Origin: an uncultured Alphaproteobacteria bacterium
Lineage (GTDB): Bacteria; Pseudomonadota; Alphaproteobacteria; HIMB59; GCA-002718135
Direction of reading: 5' to 3'
DNA length: 64,000 nt
Assembly (NCBI GenBank): GCA_902607435.1
Contig: CACLJX010000006.1
Coordinates: 22,943-86,942, forward strand
In this document: in pieces, positions 52,378 to 60,963 of the stretch
How positions within the stretch are numbered: the first letter of the stretch is position 1
Layout: each line of letters starts with the position of its first letter
The notes under the pieces: model-generated
Databases searched by the model: none
Seen by the model: only the letters and a program-made list of their open reading frames with translations
What the model was told of the DNA's origin: nothing
Position numbers and translations under genes: made by a program

Positions 52378-54363
52378 ATGCAACTTAATTATTTTTATAT
52401 AATCTCCAGTCTAATCTCTAGACATCCAAAAATAAACCAGTTTATTCTTTTGGTAATTGATATTGCAATAATTATAGGATCATTATTAATCTCTTTTTTC
52501 ATTTACCAGGAAAGAATATACTTACCAACAAATGTTATAGAAAATAAAATTTTATGGCTAGTATTTGTTGCTCCATTAATAGCACTACCAATTTTTTATT
52601 ATTTTAGTCTATACCGGGCAATCATGCATTATCTTGAAATACGTGCCAGTTTTGCTGTTATTAAAGCAGTTTCATTGTACTCGCTTATCTGGGCACTAAT
52701 AGTTATATTTAGCAAAGTAGAAGGAATCCCACTTTCTTTTTTGTTGATTAATTTTATGATTACTTTGTTAGGTATTGGAGGATCTAGAATTATTATAAGA
52801 TATTTGCTTTCATTAATTAGAAAATCTACTAGAAAAATTATGTCAGATACGGTTAGTCGTGTTTTAATTTTTGGTGCTGGTGAAGCAGGTAGACAATTGG
52901 CATTTGGATTAACACATAGCTTTGATTATCAACTGTGTGGATTTGTTGATGAAAATACTCAATTACATGGTCGTGAGTTGATGGGATGTCCTATCTTATC
53001 CTATAATAATTTGTCTACTTATGTAAGAGAAAAGAAAATTACCGACCTTTTATTAGCTATTCCATCTCTTTCTAGAAAAGAAAGAAATAGAATTCTTCAT
53101 AATTTATATTCATTACCTTTAAGGATACGAACTTTGCCTGGATTATTTAACTTAGTACATGGACAAGTATATACAACTGATCTTCAAGATCTTGATATTG
53201 ATGATTTACTAATGCGACAAGCAATTGAGCCAAATGAAGATTTGATGAAAAAACAAGTGAATAATAAAATCATTCTTGTAACTGGCGCTGGAGGCAGTAT
53301 TGGAAGTGAAATCTGTCGCCAGGTATTGCAACGTTTTCCAAAAACATTAATTTTATTCGAACTTAACGAATACGCTCTATATTCTATCCACCAAGAATTA
53401 TTATCACATATTAAAAAATTCGAAGATTATGGAAACTTTTATAAACCAAAATTGATACCTCTTCTTGGTTCTATTCAGGATGAGAAACGATTGAATAAAA
53501 TTTTTATGACACTGAAACCTGAGGTAATATATCATACCGCAGCTTACAAACATGTTCCTATGGTTGAAGATAATATAGCAGAAGGTATTAAGAATAATGT
53601 TTTTGGAACTCTGATTGTTGCAAAAATTTCTATTGAACACGAAGTTTCTAAATTTGTTTTTATTAGCACTGATAAAGCTGTAAATCCTACAAATATTATG
53701 GGTGCAAGTAAACGAATTGCTGAAATGACAATTCAATCAATGGCACCAGAGATCAAAATTTTTTTTAATTTTTTGAATAATAATTCATCCCAATTTATTA
53801 ATAAAACTAATTTTTCTATTGTTCGTTTTGGGAATGTGTTGAACTCTTCTGGGTCTGTTATACCTTTTTTTAAAAAACAAATCCAAAATGGCGGACCTAT
53901 TACAATTACAGACATGAATGTTTCACGTTATTTTATGACTATTTCAGAAGCTGCACAGTTAGTAATTCAGTCTGGTGCTTTGTCAATCAATCAAGATGTA
54001 GCAGAGATATTTGTTTTAGATATGAATGAACCTGTTAAAATTTATGATCTAGCTTGTCGAATGGTAAAGATGTCAGGACTAAGGATTAAGGATGAAAATA
54101 ATCCTAATGGGGATATCGCTTTTGAAATAATAGGTTTACGACCGGGAGAAAAACTTCATGAAGAATTATTAATTGGGAATAATCCGCAACCGACTCCAAA
54201 TGTTAAAATTTTGAAAGCAAATGAAGAGTTTGTTGTTTGGGATAAATTGCAAGAACAACTAAATTTACTTAAAACTGCACTTGATAAAAATGATTTAGAA
54301 ACAATTTTTGATATTTTAAATATTCTTGTTAAAGGATATGATTTTAAAACAAGGGAAACATAA
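52378..54363 (+). CDS. Membrane UDP-GlcNAc 4,6-dehydratase, PglF/WbpM/CapD family
   Basis: A 661-aa protein from ATG 52378 (AAAGG 11 bases upstream); an earlier ATG at 52339 would add 13 residues. Four membrane helices in residues ~15-150 are followed by two Rossmann folds: VLIFGAGEAGRQLAF and ILVTGAGGSIGSEICRQ. The catalytic stretch is STDKAVNPTNIMGASKR. It makes UDP-4-keto-6-deoxy-GlcNAc retaining C5, the usual start for bacillosamine, D-FucNAc or QuiNAc. LegC-type enzymes also need such a product, so it may feed the legionaminic branch. Confidence 0.92.
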   Translation: MQLNYFYIISSLISRHPKINQFILLVIDIAIIIGSLLISFFIYQERIYLPTNVIENKILWLVFVAPLIALPIFYYFSLYRAIMHYLEIRASFAVIKAVSLYSLIWALIVIFSKVEGIPLSFLLINFMITLLGIGGSRIIIRYLLSLIRKSTRKIMSDTVSRVLIFGAGEAGRQLAFGLTHSFDYQLCGFVDENTQLHGRELMGCPILSYNNLSTYVREKKITDLLLAIPSLSRKERNRILHNLYSLPLRIRTLPGLFNLVHGQVYTTDLQDLDIDDLLMRQAIEPNEDLMKKQVNNKIILVTGAGGSIGSEICRQVLQRFPKTLILFELNEYALYSIHQELLSHIKKFEDYGNFYKPKLIPLLGSIQDEKRLNKIFMTLKPEVIYHTAAYKHVPMVEDNIAEGIKNNVFGTLIVAKISIEHEVSKFVFISTDKAVNPTNIMGASKRIAEMTIQSMAPEIKIFFNFLNNNSSQFINKTNFSIVRFGNVLNSSGSVIPFFKKQIQNGGPITITDMNVSRYFMTISEAAQLVIQSGALSINQDVAEIFVLDMNEPVKIYDLACRMVKMSGLRIKDENNPNGDIAFEIIGLRPGEKLHEELLIGNNPQPTPNVKILKANEEFVVWDKLQEQLNLLKTALDKNDLETIFDILNILVKGYDFKTRET

Positions 54364-54603
54364 TTTAATTCTATAGATTTTGTCATTTGATTTCGTGTTT
54401 ATCAAGTTTAAATATTTGAATTATAGCGAACAAAATTTAGTATGCAAATAATCTATGGATTTGTTGTAAAAAAATAATTATATGTTAAATAACTTTTTTT
54501 TAATATTAAAATATGAAGTAAATTTATGCCATCTTTTTTCATCATCACACCTATTTTTTTTATTTGTGTTTATAAATTTATTAATTATTAAGGTCATTGA
54601 TTA

Positions 54604-55770
54604 ATGCCAGAACAAGAACAAGATAATAATAGTTTTAAAGAGCTAGATTTAGCTAAGATCATTATCAATACTTGGAACATTAAATGGTATATTATTTCCA
54701 TTGCTGCAATTTCAATTATATTAGCAGCTATCTATTCTCATACTAAGAAACCTAATGACTTTCTAGCTAAATTAGAGATGAAAATAATTTCAGATTTTGA
54801 GTATGAACAATATAAGGAATTATCACTGACTCTCAAAGAGCAAAAAGGTCGTTTTTTTTCAGTTCATAATCTACCTAACTTTAATTTTACATTTCAAGTT
54901 TCACAAATCGAATTATTTCATCTTTTTATGGATGATTTACTTTCACGTAATTCACTTATTCAATCAATCAAAGAACATCAAATTCTTCAAAGAGAAGATT
55001 TTGTAGGTGAAGAAGAATTTGAAAAAGCTGTTCTTATATTTTCTTATAAGTATCAAATAGATAGAGAAAACAAACAAGAAAACAAAAAAAGCACTTATTC
55101 TGGATCTATTTCATTCAATACAGATGATAAACAACTAGATGAGTCCATTCTCAAAAATGCCCTTATAAAAACTAACAATAATGTTCAAGAATTATTATTA
55201 GGACGCTACAATAGAATTATTGAAAGATACAAAGTAAGAAAAAAGTATTTAATAGAAGATCTTGATATTTTAATTAATAATTCTTTTCAGGATTATGAAA
55301 GAAAAAAAAATAAGGAATTATTGCATTTAAGTGAGCAAGCAGAAATGGCTCGTGCTTACGGTATCAAAAATTTTGTTGATGTATTTGAAATGAATAATAC
55401 ACAAATAAAATCAGATTGGGATTCTGGAGAACTGACTTTTTTACATGGGTATGAAATGTTAGAAAAAAGAAAAGAAATTATTAACAGTCGCTCTAATAAA
55501 GAAAATTTTATTAAAGGATTACCAGAATTAATGGAAAAGAAACGTGCGATTAATCAGGAGCTGTTTCTAGAAAGAATGACAAGTGCTTTTGAAAAGTCAC
55601 CTCTTAATACTCAAGATTTCAAAGCGGCAATATATGATTTAAATTTAATTTCTTATGAACAGAAAATAGTAAATTTTTTATTCTACCGAACAGCAGTTAT
55701 TTTATTTTTATTTGGGTCACTAGCATTATTCATCCATAAAGTAATTAGTCAATCAAAACGAAATTTATAG
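54604..55770 (+). CDS. wzz: Wzz-like polysaccharide co-polymerase (chain-length determinant)
   Basis: A 388-aa protein with the Wzz layout: first membrane helix at residues ~31-48 (WYIISIAAISIILAAIY), a long charged alpha-helical periplasmic part, and a second helix at ~365-382 (AVILFLFGSLALFI). No kinase domain. It would set the length of the polymer made by the Wzy-like protein at 46639. The stretch before it (54364-54603, 240 bases) is AT-rich and holds no gene I can support, so it probably has its own promoter. Confidence 0.82.
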   Translation: MPEQEQDNNSFKELDLAKIIINTWNIKWYIISIAAISIILAAIYSHTKKPNDFLAKLEMKIISDFEYEQYKELSLTLKEQKGRFFSVHNLPNFNFTFQVSQIELFHLFMDDLLSRNSLIQSIKEHQILQREDFVGEEEFEKAVLIFSYKYQIDRENKQENKKSTYSGSISFNTDDKQLDESILKNALIKTNNNVQELLLGRYNRIIERYKVRKKYLIEDLDILINNSFQDYERKKNKELLHLSEQAEMARAYGIKNFVDVFEMNNTQIKSDWDSGELTFLHGYEMLEKRKEIINSRSNKENFIKGLPELMEKKRAINQELFLERMTSAFEKSPLNTQDFKAAIYDLNLISYEQKIVNFLFYRTAVILFLFGSLALFIHKVISQSKRNL

Positions 55771-55790
55771 ACCTATATTTTTGTATTTAA

Positions 55791-55819
55791 TTATTAAAGA
55801 TACAAAAACTCTTTAATAA
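55791..55819. terminator. Possible bidirectional terminator between wzz and the DMT gene
   Basis: A perfect 9-bp inverted repeat (TTATTAAAG at 55791-55799 and CTTTAATAA at 55811-55819) with an 11-base loop lies between convergent genes. The flanks have only short T-runs and the stem is AT-rich, so strength is uncertain. Confidence 0.4.
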
Positions 55820-55927
55820 CATTTTCATATGTTTTAAATCTTTTTAAGAAATATATTATTTATAATATTTTTAAATTGTTTATTTCCAATATTAGAATTC
55901 ATTGATAGATATAAGTTAACCAAAAAA

Positions 55928-56830
55928 TTACTCTGTATATATATTCCCTTTTTTAAATTTTATTACATCTACAAAACAAGCAGATATTACAAATAAAGCT
56001 CCTAAATATTCTTTTACTCCAATTATTTCATTTGTAAATAAAGCTGCAGAAATAAATCCAACAGCAACTTCAAAAGCTAATAAAATATTTATTCTTCCTG
56101 GATCAAGAATTTCAACACTAAAATAAGTTAGTAAGATAGATGGAAGTAACCATATAAATGCAAATAATAAAATCCAAATATAAATTGGATGAATAATTAA
56201 TAAATTATTAGACACAACTAGATTTCTTCCACCTGGAATTAAGCATAAGAGTAAAAAAATCAAAGAAACTAGAAAAGCAGTCAAAGATGTTTTTTCAACT
56301 CCACTAGTTGAATTAGCTAAATTGAAAAGAGTCATAGACATAGCCCACATAAGACCAGCTAGAAGAGCAATCCATTCAACTGTTGTTGAAGGAAATATAA
56401 TTCCTTTTTCAAAACCAACGATAATTTCTAAACCTATAATACCAAGCAAGATTGAAAAAATTCGTTTTAGAGTGAAAGGTTGATTTAGAATAAATCTTGC
56501 GAAAATAGTAGCCCATATAGGACAGAGATAAAACAGTACAACAACTTTAGCTATTTCACCTCTTAGTAAAGATTCAGAGTAGAGTGAAATTCCTAATGCT
56601 GCAAAAAAACAACTAATTAAAAAAAAATAATTTTTATTAATATAGATATCAATGATAGATTTTATAAGAGGTTTTATTAGAATTAATGCTAATAATAAAA
56701 AACTTAAAAACAAGGGCCATACAGAAGCATTATTATTATTATCTATATAACGAAGAGGGATCCAATACGTTCCCCAAAATAGGCAAGCAATTATAACTGT
56801 GAGGTTAGGATAAGATTTAAAGAAATACAT
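55928..56830 (-). CDS. DMT superfamily transporter (EamA-type)
   Basis: A 300-aa membrane protein with ten predicted helices in two EamA repeats. LFWGTYWIPLRYID opens repeat 1; the second repeat begins near VEWIALLAGLMWAMSMTLFN and ends in EYLGALFVISACFVDVIKF. Such proteins move small metabolites (amino acids, sugar derivatives). It is transcribed alone, away from the proXWV operon; direction and substrate are unknown. Confidence 0.87.
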   Translation of the reverse strand: MYFFKSYPNLTVIIACLFWGTYWIPLRYIDNNNNASVWPLFLSFLLLALILIKPLIKSIIDIYINKNYFFLISCFFAALGISLYSESLLRGEIAKVVVLFYLCPIWATIFARFILNQPFTLKRIFSILLGIIGLEIIVGFEKGIIFPSTTVEWIALLAGLMWAMSMTLFNLANSTSGVEKTSLTAFLVSLIFLLLCLIPGGRNLVVSNNLLIIHPIYIWILLFAFIWLLPSILLTYFSVEILDPGRINILLAFEVAVGFISAALFTNEIIGVKEYLGALFVISACFVDVIKFKKGNIYTE

Positions 56831-57009
56831 ATAAAATACTAATTTTTCATAAAATTATCATTAAGCTATATATTTGATGTTTAATATTAGAATTTCACAA
56901 ACATTTACATTATTTTTCATAGAATTTGGCTAAATAAGTCATTTTTAAGGGTTGGTTTTTGTTCAGATACATGTTTAAAAGGCTAATAATTTAAATTGAT
57001 TTAAATATT

Positions 57010-57015
57010 GGAGGA
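57010..57015 (+). promoter_or_regulatory. Strong ribosome-binding site of proX
   Basis: GGAGGA lies 5 bases before ATG 57021, the strongest Shine-Dalgarno match in the window, in keeping with high expression of a periplasmic binding protein. Confidence 0.8.
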
Positions 57016-57020
57016 AATTT

Positions 57021-58046
57021 ATGAAATTCATAAAAAATACTTTACTATCCTTAGTCTTACTTGCTTTTGTTTCTCTAGGTGCATCTAGTGCAAAAGCAGC
57101 ATGTAGTACACATTTAGGTGATTTCGACTGGGATAGTGCAAACATCCACACTGCCATTGCTTCGTTCATTATTGAAAATGGTTATGGTTGTGATGTTGAA
57201 GTAACTAAAGGAAGCACTACTCCTATAATGGCAGCCTTCTTTGATGGTCAAATTGATGTCATTACTGAATTATGGGAAGACAACTTAGTTGAATTGCTAA
57301 AACCTCATTTTGCGGATGGAAGTATCCTTCATATGGGCACTAACACTCCAGCATCTGAGCAAGCATTTTGGGTAGATAGAGCTACAGCTGAAGCACATGG
57401 TTTAAAAAGTGTTGAAGACATGAAAAAACCTGGTGTATGGGAGCTATTTAAAGATCCTGAAAATCCATCTAAAGGTAGAATGACAAGCTGTATTTCTGGC
57501 TGGACTTGTTACACAATTAACTATGTTAAGCAAAGAGAATATGGTTTGGATGAATTTTATACAAACTTTGATCCAGGTTCAGGCGGTGCATTGGATGCTG
57601 CTATTGCCGGTGGTTTTGCAAAAGGCAAACCTGTTTTTTCATATTATTGGACGCCAACCAGTTTAATGGGTAAGGCTGAAATTGATATGGTTAGATTAGA
57701 AGAGCCTGCTTATGATGCAGATTGTTGGGGAGCTATGTCTGTTGTTGTTGAAGATATTAAAGCAAACGGACAAGAAGCTTATGTACCTTCATGTGCTTGT
57801 GAATACAAAGATATGGCTTTAACTAAAACAGTGAGAGCAGATTGGGCTGCAGAAAATCCAGATCAAGCTGCATTTATAAAAGCTTATTCATTGCCTACAG
57901 GTGACGTTAATTCATTGTTAGCTTACTATGTAGATGAATCAGGTGGCGATATGGAAGCAACAGCTGTTCATTTCTTATCAAATAGTTCTGCTTGGGAATC
58001 TTGGGTTTCAGCTGATGTAGCTGCCAAGGTTAAAAGCGCATTATAG
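57021..58046 (+). CDS. proX: Glycine betaine/proline ABC transporter, periplasmic binding protein
   Basis: A 341-aa protein with a signal peptide (1-26, cleavage after AKA). The mature part belongs to the OpuAC family: GDFDWDSANIHTAIASFI, GSTTPIMAAFFDGQIDVI, WEDNLVE, and aromatic residues for the quaternary ammonium cage (YYWTPTSL, DCWGA). A strong RBS (GGAGGA, 57010-57015) ends 5 bases before the ATG. It is separated from the permease gene by a strong terminator, so more binding protein than permease should be made. It may import betaine for osmoprotection or for catabolism with the downstream genes. Confidence 0.92.
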   Translation: MKFIKNTLLSLVLLAFVSLGASSAKAACSTHLGDFDWDSANIHTAIASFIIENGYGCDVEVTKGSTTPIMAAFFDGQIDVITELWEDNLVELLKPHFADGSILHMGTNTPASEQAFWVDRATAEAHGLKSVEDMKKPGVWELFKDPENPSKGRMTSCISGWTCYTINYVKQREYGLDEFYTNFDPGSGGALDAAIAGGFAKGKPVFSYYWTPTSLMGKAEIDMVRLEEPAYDADCWGAMSVVVEDIKANGQEAYVPSCACEYKDMALTKTVRADWAAENPDQAAFIKAYSLPTGDVNSLLAYYVDESGGDMEATAVHFLSNSSAWESWVSADVAAKVKSAL

Positions 58047-58074
58047 TATAGTTTTTTAATTAGTTATAAACTTT

Positions 58075-58103
58075 AACCAGGGGTATAATACCCCTGGTTT
58101 TTT
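58075..58103 (+). terminator. Rho-independent terminator/attenuator between proX and proW
   Basis: A perfect 11-bp stem (58075-58085 with 58089-58099) with a 3-base loop runs into six T residues (58098-58103). It sits 28 bases after proX and 6 bases before proW, so it should stop most transcripts after proX and let a fraction through to the permease and ATPase genes. Confidence 0.9.
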
Positions 58104-58109
58104 CTTATC

Positions 58110-59132
58110 ATGATAAAAATTATAAAAAAATATATTAACTATATATACCTCATACTTTTTGCAGGTTTGATAGTTATCAGTTATCTTTCTTCAAAAAGAA
58201 AACCAGATAGTGTTACTGAATTATTTACAGATTTTGGTTGGTTGAATAATTTTCCAAAATGGCTTGATGCCCCATTCATGGTTTGGATAAACGATTGGTG
58301 GAGAGCATTTAGCGCAAAATATGGTCTTATTTTTGATGCCATTGGTTATGTATTACTTCGCGCTTATTCAATCACAAAAAATTTTTTAATTGATGTACCA
58401 TGGCCTATAGTGGTTCTAGGTGTTGTTTTACTAACTTTTTACGCAAGTGGAAAAAAAATAGGAACAACTATTTTTGTTGGTTTTTGCACTTTTTCAATAG
58501 GTTTCTTAAATCCACGTTTTTGGGACAAAGCTATTGAAACAACTACAATTGTTTTTATTGGCATACTTCTTTGTTTAATTGTTGGTCTTCCTGTAGGTAT
58601 TGCGATGGCAAGAAATCCAAGAGTTAGAAATGCAATACTACCAGTGCTTGATCTAATGCAAGTCATACCAAGTTTTTGTTATTTAATACCGGGTATTATT
58701 TTATTTGGACTTGGTGCAATTCCAGCCATTATTGGAATTTTTATTTATGCTTGCCCTCCTTTAATACGTTTAACAGATTTGGGAATTAGGTTAGTTGACA
58801 AAGAAGTGATTGAAGCTGCTGAATCTTTTGGCGCAAATAAAAAACAAAAACTATGGGGCGTTCAATTACCGTTGGCACTGCCAAATATTATGCAGGGCAT
58901 AAACCAATGTACTATGATGGCGTTAGCGATGGTTGTTATAGCCTCGATGATTGGTACTCGAGGACTAGGTGATGAAGTTCTTTTAGGTCTTCAACAATTA
59001 AATGTTGGATCTTCATTAGAAGCAGGTCTTGCAATTGTTTTATTAGCTATTGTCTTTGATAGGATAACTCAAGCATATGGTGAAAAAATTCAGGAAAGAA
59101 CACAACCTGCGAAAAAGAAGAAAGCTATATAG
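58110..59132 (+). CDS. proW: Glycine betaine/proline ABC transporter permease
   Basis: A 340-aa permease with about six to eight membrane helices. The EAA-type motif for the ATPase contact is EAAESFGANKKQKLWGVQLPLALPNIMQGI (from about residue 235), and LDLMQVIPSFCYLIPGI is a ProW/OpuAB signature. It starts 6 bases beyond the terminator hairpin and ends 6 bases before the ATPase gene. Confidence 0.92.
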   Translation: MIKIIKKYINYIYLILFAGLIVISYLSSKRKPDSVTELFTDFGWLNNFPKWLDAPFMVWINDWWRAFSAKYGLIFDAIGYVLLRAYSITKNFLIDVPWPIVVLGVVLLTFYASGKKIGTTIFVGFCTFSIGFLNPRFWDKAIETTTIVFIGILLCLIVGLPVGIAMARNPRVRNAILPVLDLMQVIPSFCYLIPGIILFGLGAIPAIIGIFIYACPPLIRLTDLGIRLVDKEVIEAAESFGANKKQKLWGVQLPLALPNIMQGINQCTMMALAMVVIASMIGTRGLGDEVLLGLQQLNVGSSLEAGLAIVLLAIVFDRITQAYGEKIQERTQPAKKKKAI

Positions 59133-59138
59133 AATATT

Positions 59139-60197
59139 ATGGCAAAAATTGAAGTAAAGAATGTATATAAAATTTTTGGTACAGATCCAATAGATGTATT
59201 ACCTCAGGTAAAAGAAGGTGCAACTAAAGAAAAGGTCTTAGAAGATACAGGCCACACCGTAGGATTAGATAATGTTTCTATTTCAGTTGAGGAAGGTGAA
59301 ACTTTTGTATGTATGGGACTATCAGGATCAGGAAAGTCTACCTTAATTCGTCACTTAAATAGATTAATCGATCCAACTGCAGGTGAAGTGATAGTTAATG
59401 GAACAAACGTTATGCAACTTAAAGAAAAAGAATTAATTGAGTTCCGCAAACACGAAATGAGCATGGTCTTTCAGCGCTTTGGACTTTTTCCTCATAAAAC
59501 TGTTATTCAAAATGTTGCTTATGGTCTTGAAATTCAAGGTAAAGAAATAGAAGAAAGAAATAAAATTGCTATGTCTCAAATAGAAGCAGTGGGTCTTCAA
59601 GGGTTTGAGTATCAATATCCAAGTCAATTATCAGGAGGCATGCAACAAAGGGTAGGGCTTGCGCGTGCGTTAGCTACTAACCCTGGAATTTTACTAATGG
59701 ATGAAGCTTTTAGTGCTTTAGATCCTTTAATTAGAAGTGATATGCAAAAGCAATTACTAGAACTTCAATCTGAATTAAAAAAAACAATATTCTTTATTAC
59801 GCATGATCTTGATGAATCTCTTAAACTAGGTGATCATATTGGTATTTTAAATCATGGACGTCTTGTGCAAGTCGGCACACCTGAAGATATTATTATGAAA
59901 CCAGCTGATGATTATGTTGAAGCATTTGTTAAAGATGTGAATAGAGCCAAAGTCCTCCGTGCTAGAACTGTGATGGTAAAACCTGATAAATTTAATGGTA
60001 AAGATGTTAAGTTATCTGAATCCTATAAAGTTGATGGAGATGCTTTCATTGAAGAATTTTTACCAAAAGTACTACAGGATAGATCTACAATTGTAGTCGT
60101 TGATAATAAAGGCGATACCATGGGTTATATAACTGAAAAAGAATTGGCTATTTCGCTAACTAAAACTAGCCACAATGAATCAGCTAAAACTTTTTAA
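59139..60197 (+). CDS. proV: Glycine betaine/proline ABC transporter ATP-binding protein
   Basis: A 352-aa ATPase of the ProV/OpuAA type. Walker A is GLSGSGKST (60-68), the signature is LSGGMQQR, Walker B is ILLMDEAFSALD, and the H-loop is FFITHDLDE. A C-terminal ~70-residue CBS-like part (DNKGDTMGYITEKEL) may sense ionic strength. The N-terminus carries the ProV-specific ~25-residue insert. Its 3' end overlaps the SDR gene by 23 bases, linking transport with oxidoreductases. Confidence 0.93.
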   Translation: MAKIEVKNVYKIFGTDPIDVLPQVKEGATKEKVLEDTGHTVGLDNVSISVEEGETFVCMGLSGSGKSTLIRHLNRLIDPTAGEVIVNGTNVMQLKEKELIEFRKHEMSMVFQRFGLFPHKTVIQNVAYGLEIQGKEIEERNKIAMSQIEAVGLQGFEYQYPSQLSGGMQQRVGLARALATNPGILLMDEAFSALDPLIRSDMQKQLLELQSELKKTIFFITHDLDESLKLGDHIGILNHGRLVQVGTPEDIIMKPADDYVEAFVKDVNRAKVLRARTVMVKPDKFNGKDVKLSESYKVDGDAFIEEFLPKVLQDRSTIVVVDNKGDTMGYITEKELAISLTKTSHNESAKTF

Positions 60198-60963
60198 TAA
60201 AAAAATTGTAATTTCTGCTGCAGCTGATGGGATAGGTTGGGCTATTGCTCAAGCCTGTATGAAAAATGGAGCTATAGTTTATATCACAGATAGAGATGTT
60301 AATGCTCTTGAAAAAATATCTAAACATGAACTTTATCAAAAACAATTTTATTCCGATGTTGTAAATACAAACAACCATGATGAGGTAGAAAAATATTTCA
60401 AATCTATAAAAGATAAAACAGATACAATTGATGCATTGATTAACAACGTTGGGATCGCTGGACCAACTGGTAAGATGGAAAATTTAGACCTAAATGATTG
60501 GCAAGAAACAATTGATATAAATATTAATAGTCATTTTTATTATACAAAATATACTATCCCACTACTCAAAAATAATGGCGAAGGTTCTATTATCAATTTA
60601 TCTTCAACTGCAGGTATATTTGGATTCCCTTTACGATCGCCTTATGCTGCAAGTAAATGGGCTATAGTTGGTATTACTAAAACACTTGCGATGGAATTAG
60701 GAGAATTTAATATTCGTGTTAATGCTATATGTCCTGGTTCTGTTTCAGGTGATAGAATAAACAAGGTTATTAAGGCAAAAGCTGAATCACTTGGAGTATC
60801 AGAACTAAAAGTAAAGCAAGATTATAAGTCTTATGTTTCATTAGGATCCTTTGTTGAAAAAGAAGATATTGCAAATATGGCTGTTTTTTTATTATCGAAA
60901 GAAGCTCATAAAATAACAGGACAAGTTATGACTATAGATGGTTATACCGAAAGAATGAGTTAG
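60175..60963 (+). CDS. Short-chain dehydrogenase/reductase
   Basis: A 262-aa classical SDR. The NAD motif is the unusual SAAADGIGWA (about 14-23), with NNVGIAG, YAASKWA (Tyr/Lys) and the GQVMTIDGYT C-terminus. It overlaps proV by 23 bases and is joined by a TAGTG overlap (1 base) to the choline-dehydrogenase-like gene. It may handle an alcohol or aldehyde derived from the imported quaternary amine (for instance betaine aldehyde), though betaine aldehyde is normally oxidised by an aldehyde dehydrogenase. The substrate is not settled. Confidence 0.85.
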   Translation: MNQLKLFNKKIVISAAADGIGWAIAQACMKNGAIVYITDRDVNALEKISKHELYQKQFYSDVVNTNNHDEVEKYFKSIKDKTDTIDALINNVGIAGPTGKMENLDLNDWQETIDININSHFYYTKYTIPLLKNNGEGSIINLSSTAGIFGFPLRSPYAASKWAIVGITKTLAMELGEFNIRVNAICPGSVSGDRINKVIKAKAESLGVSELKVKQDYKSYVSLGSFVEKEDIANMAVFLLSKEAHKITGQVMTIDGYTERMS

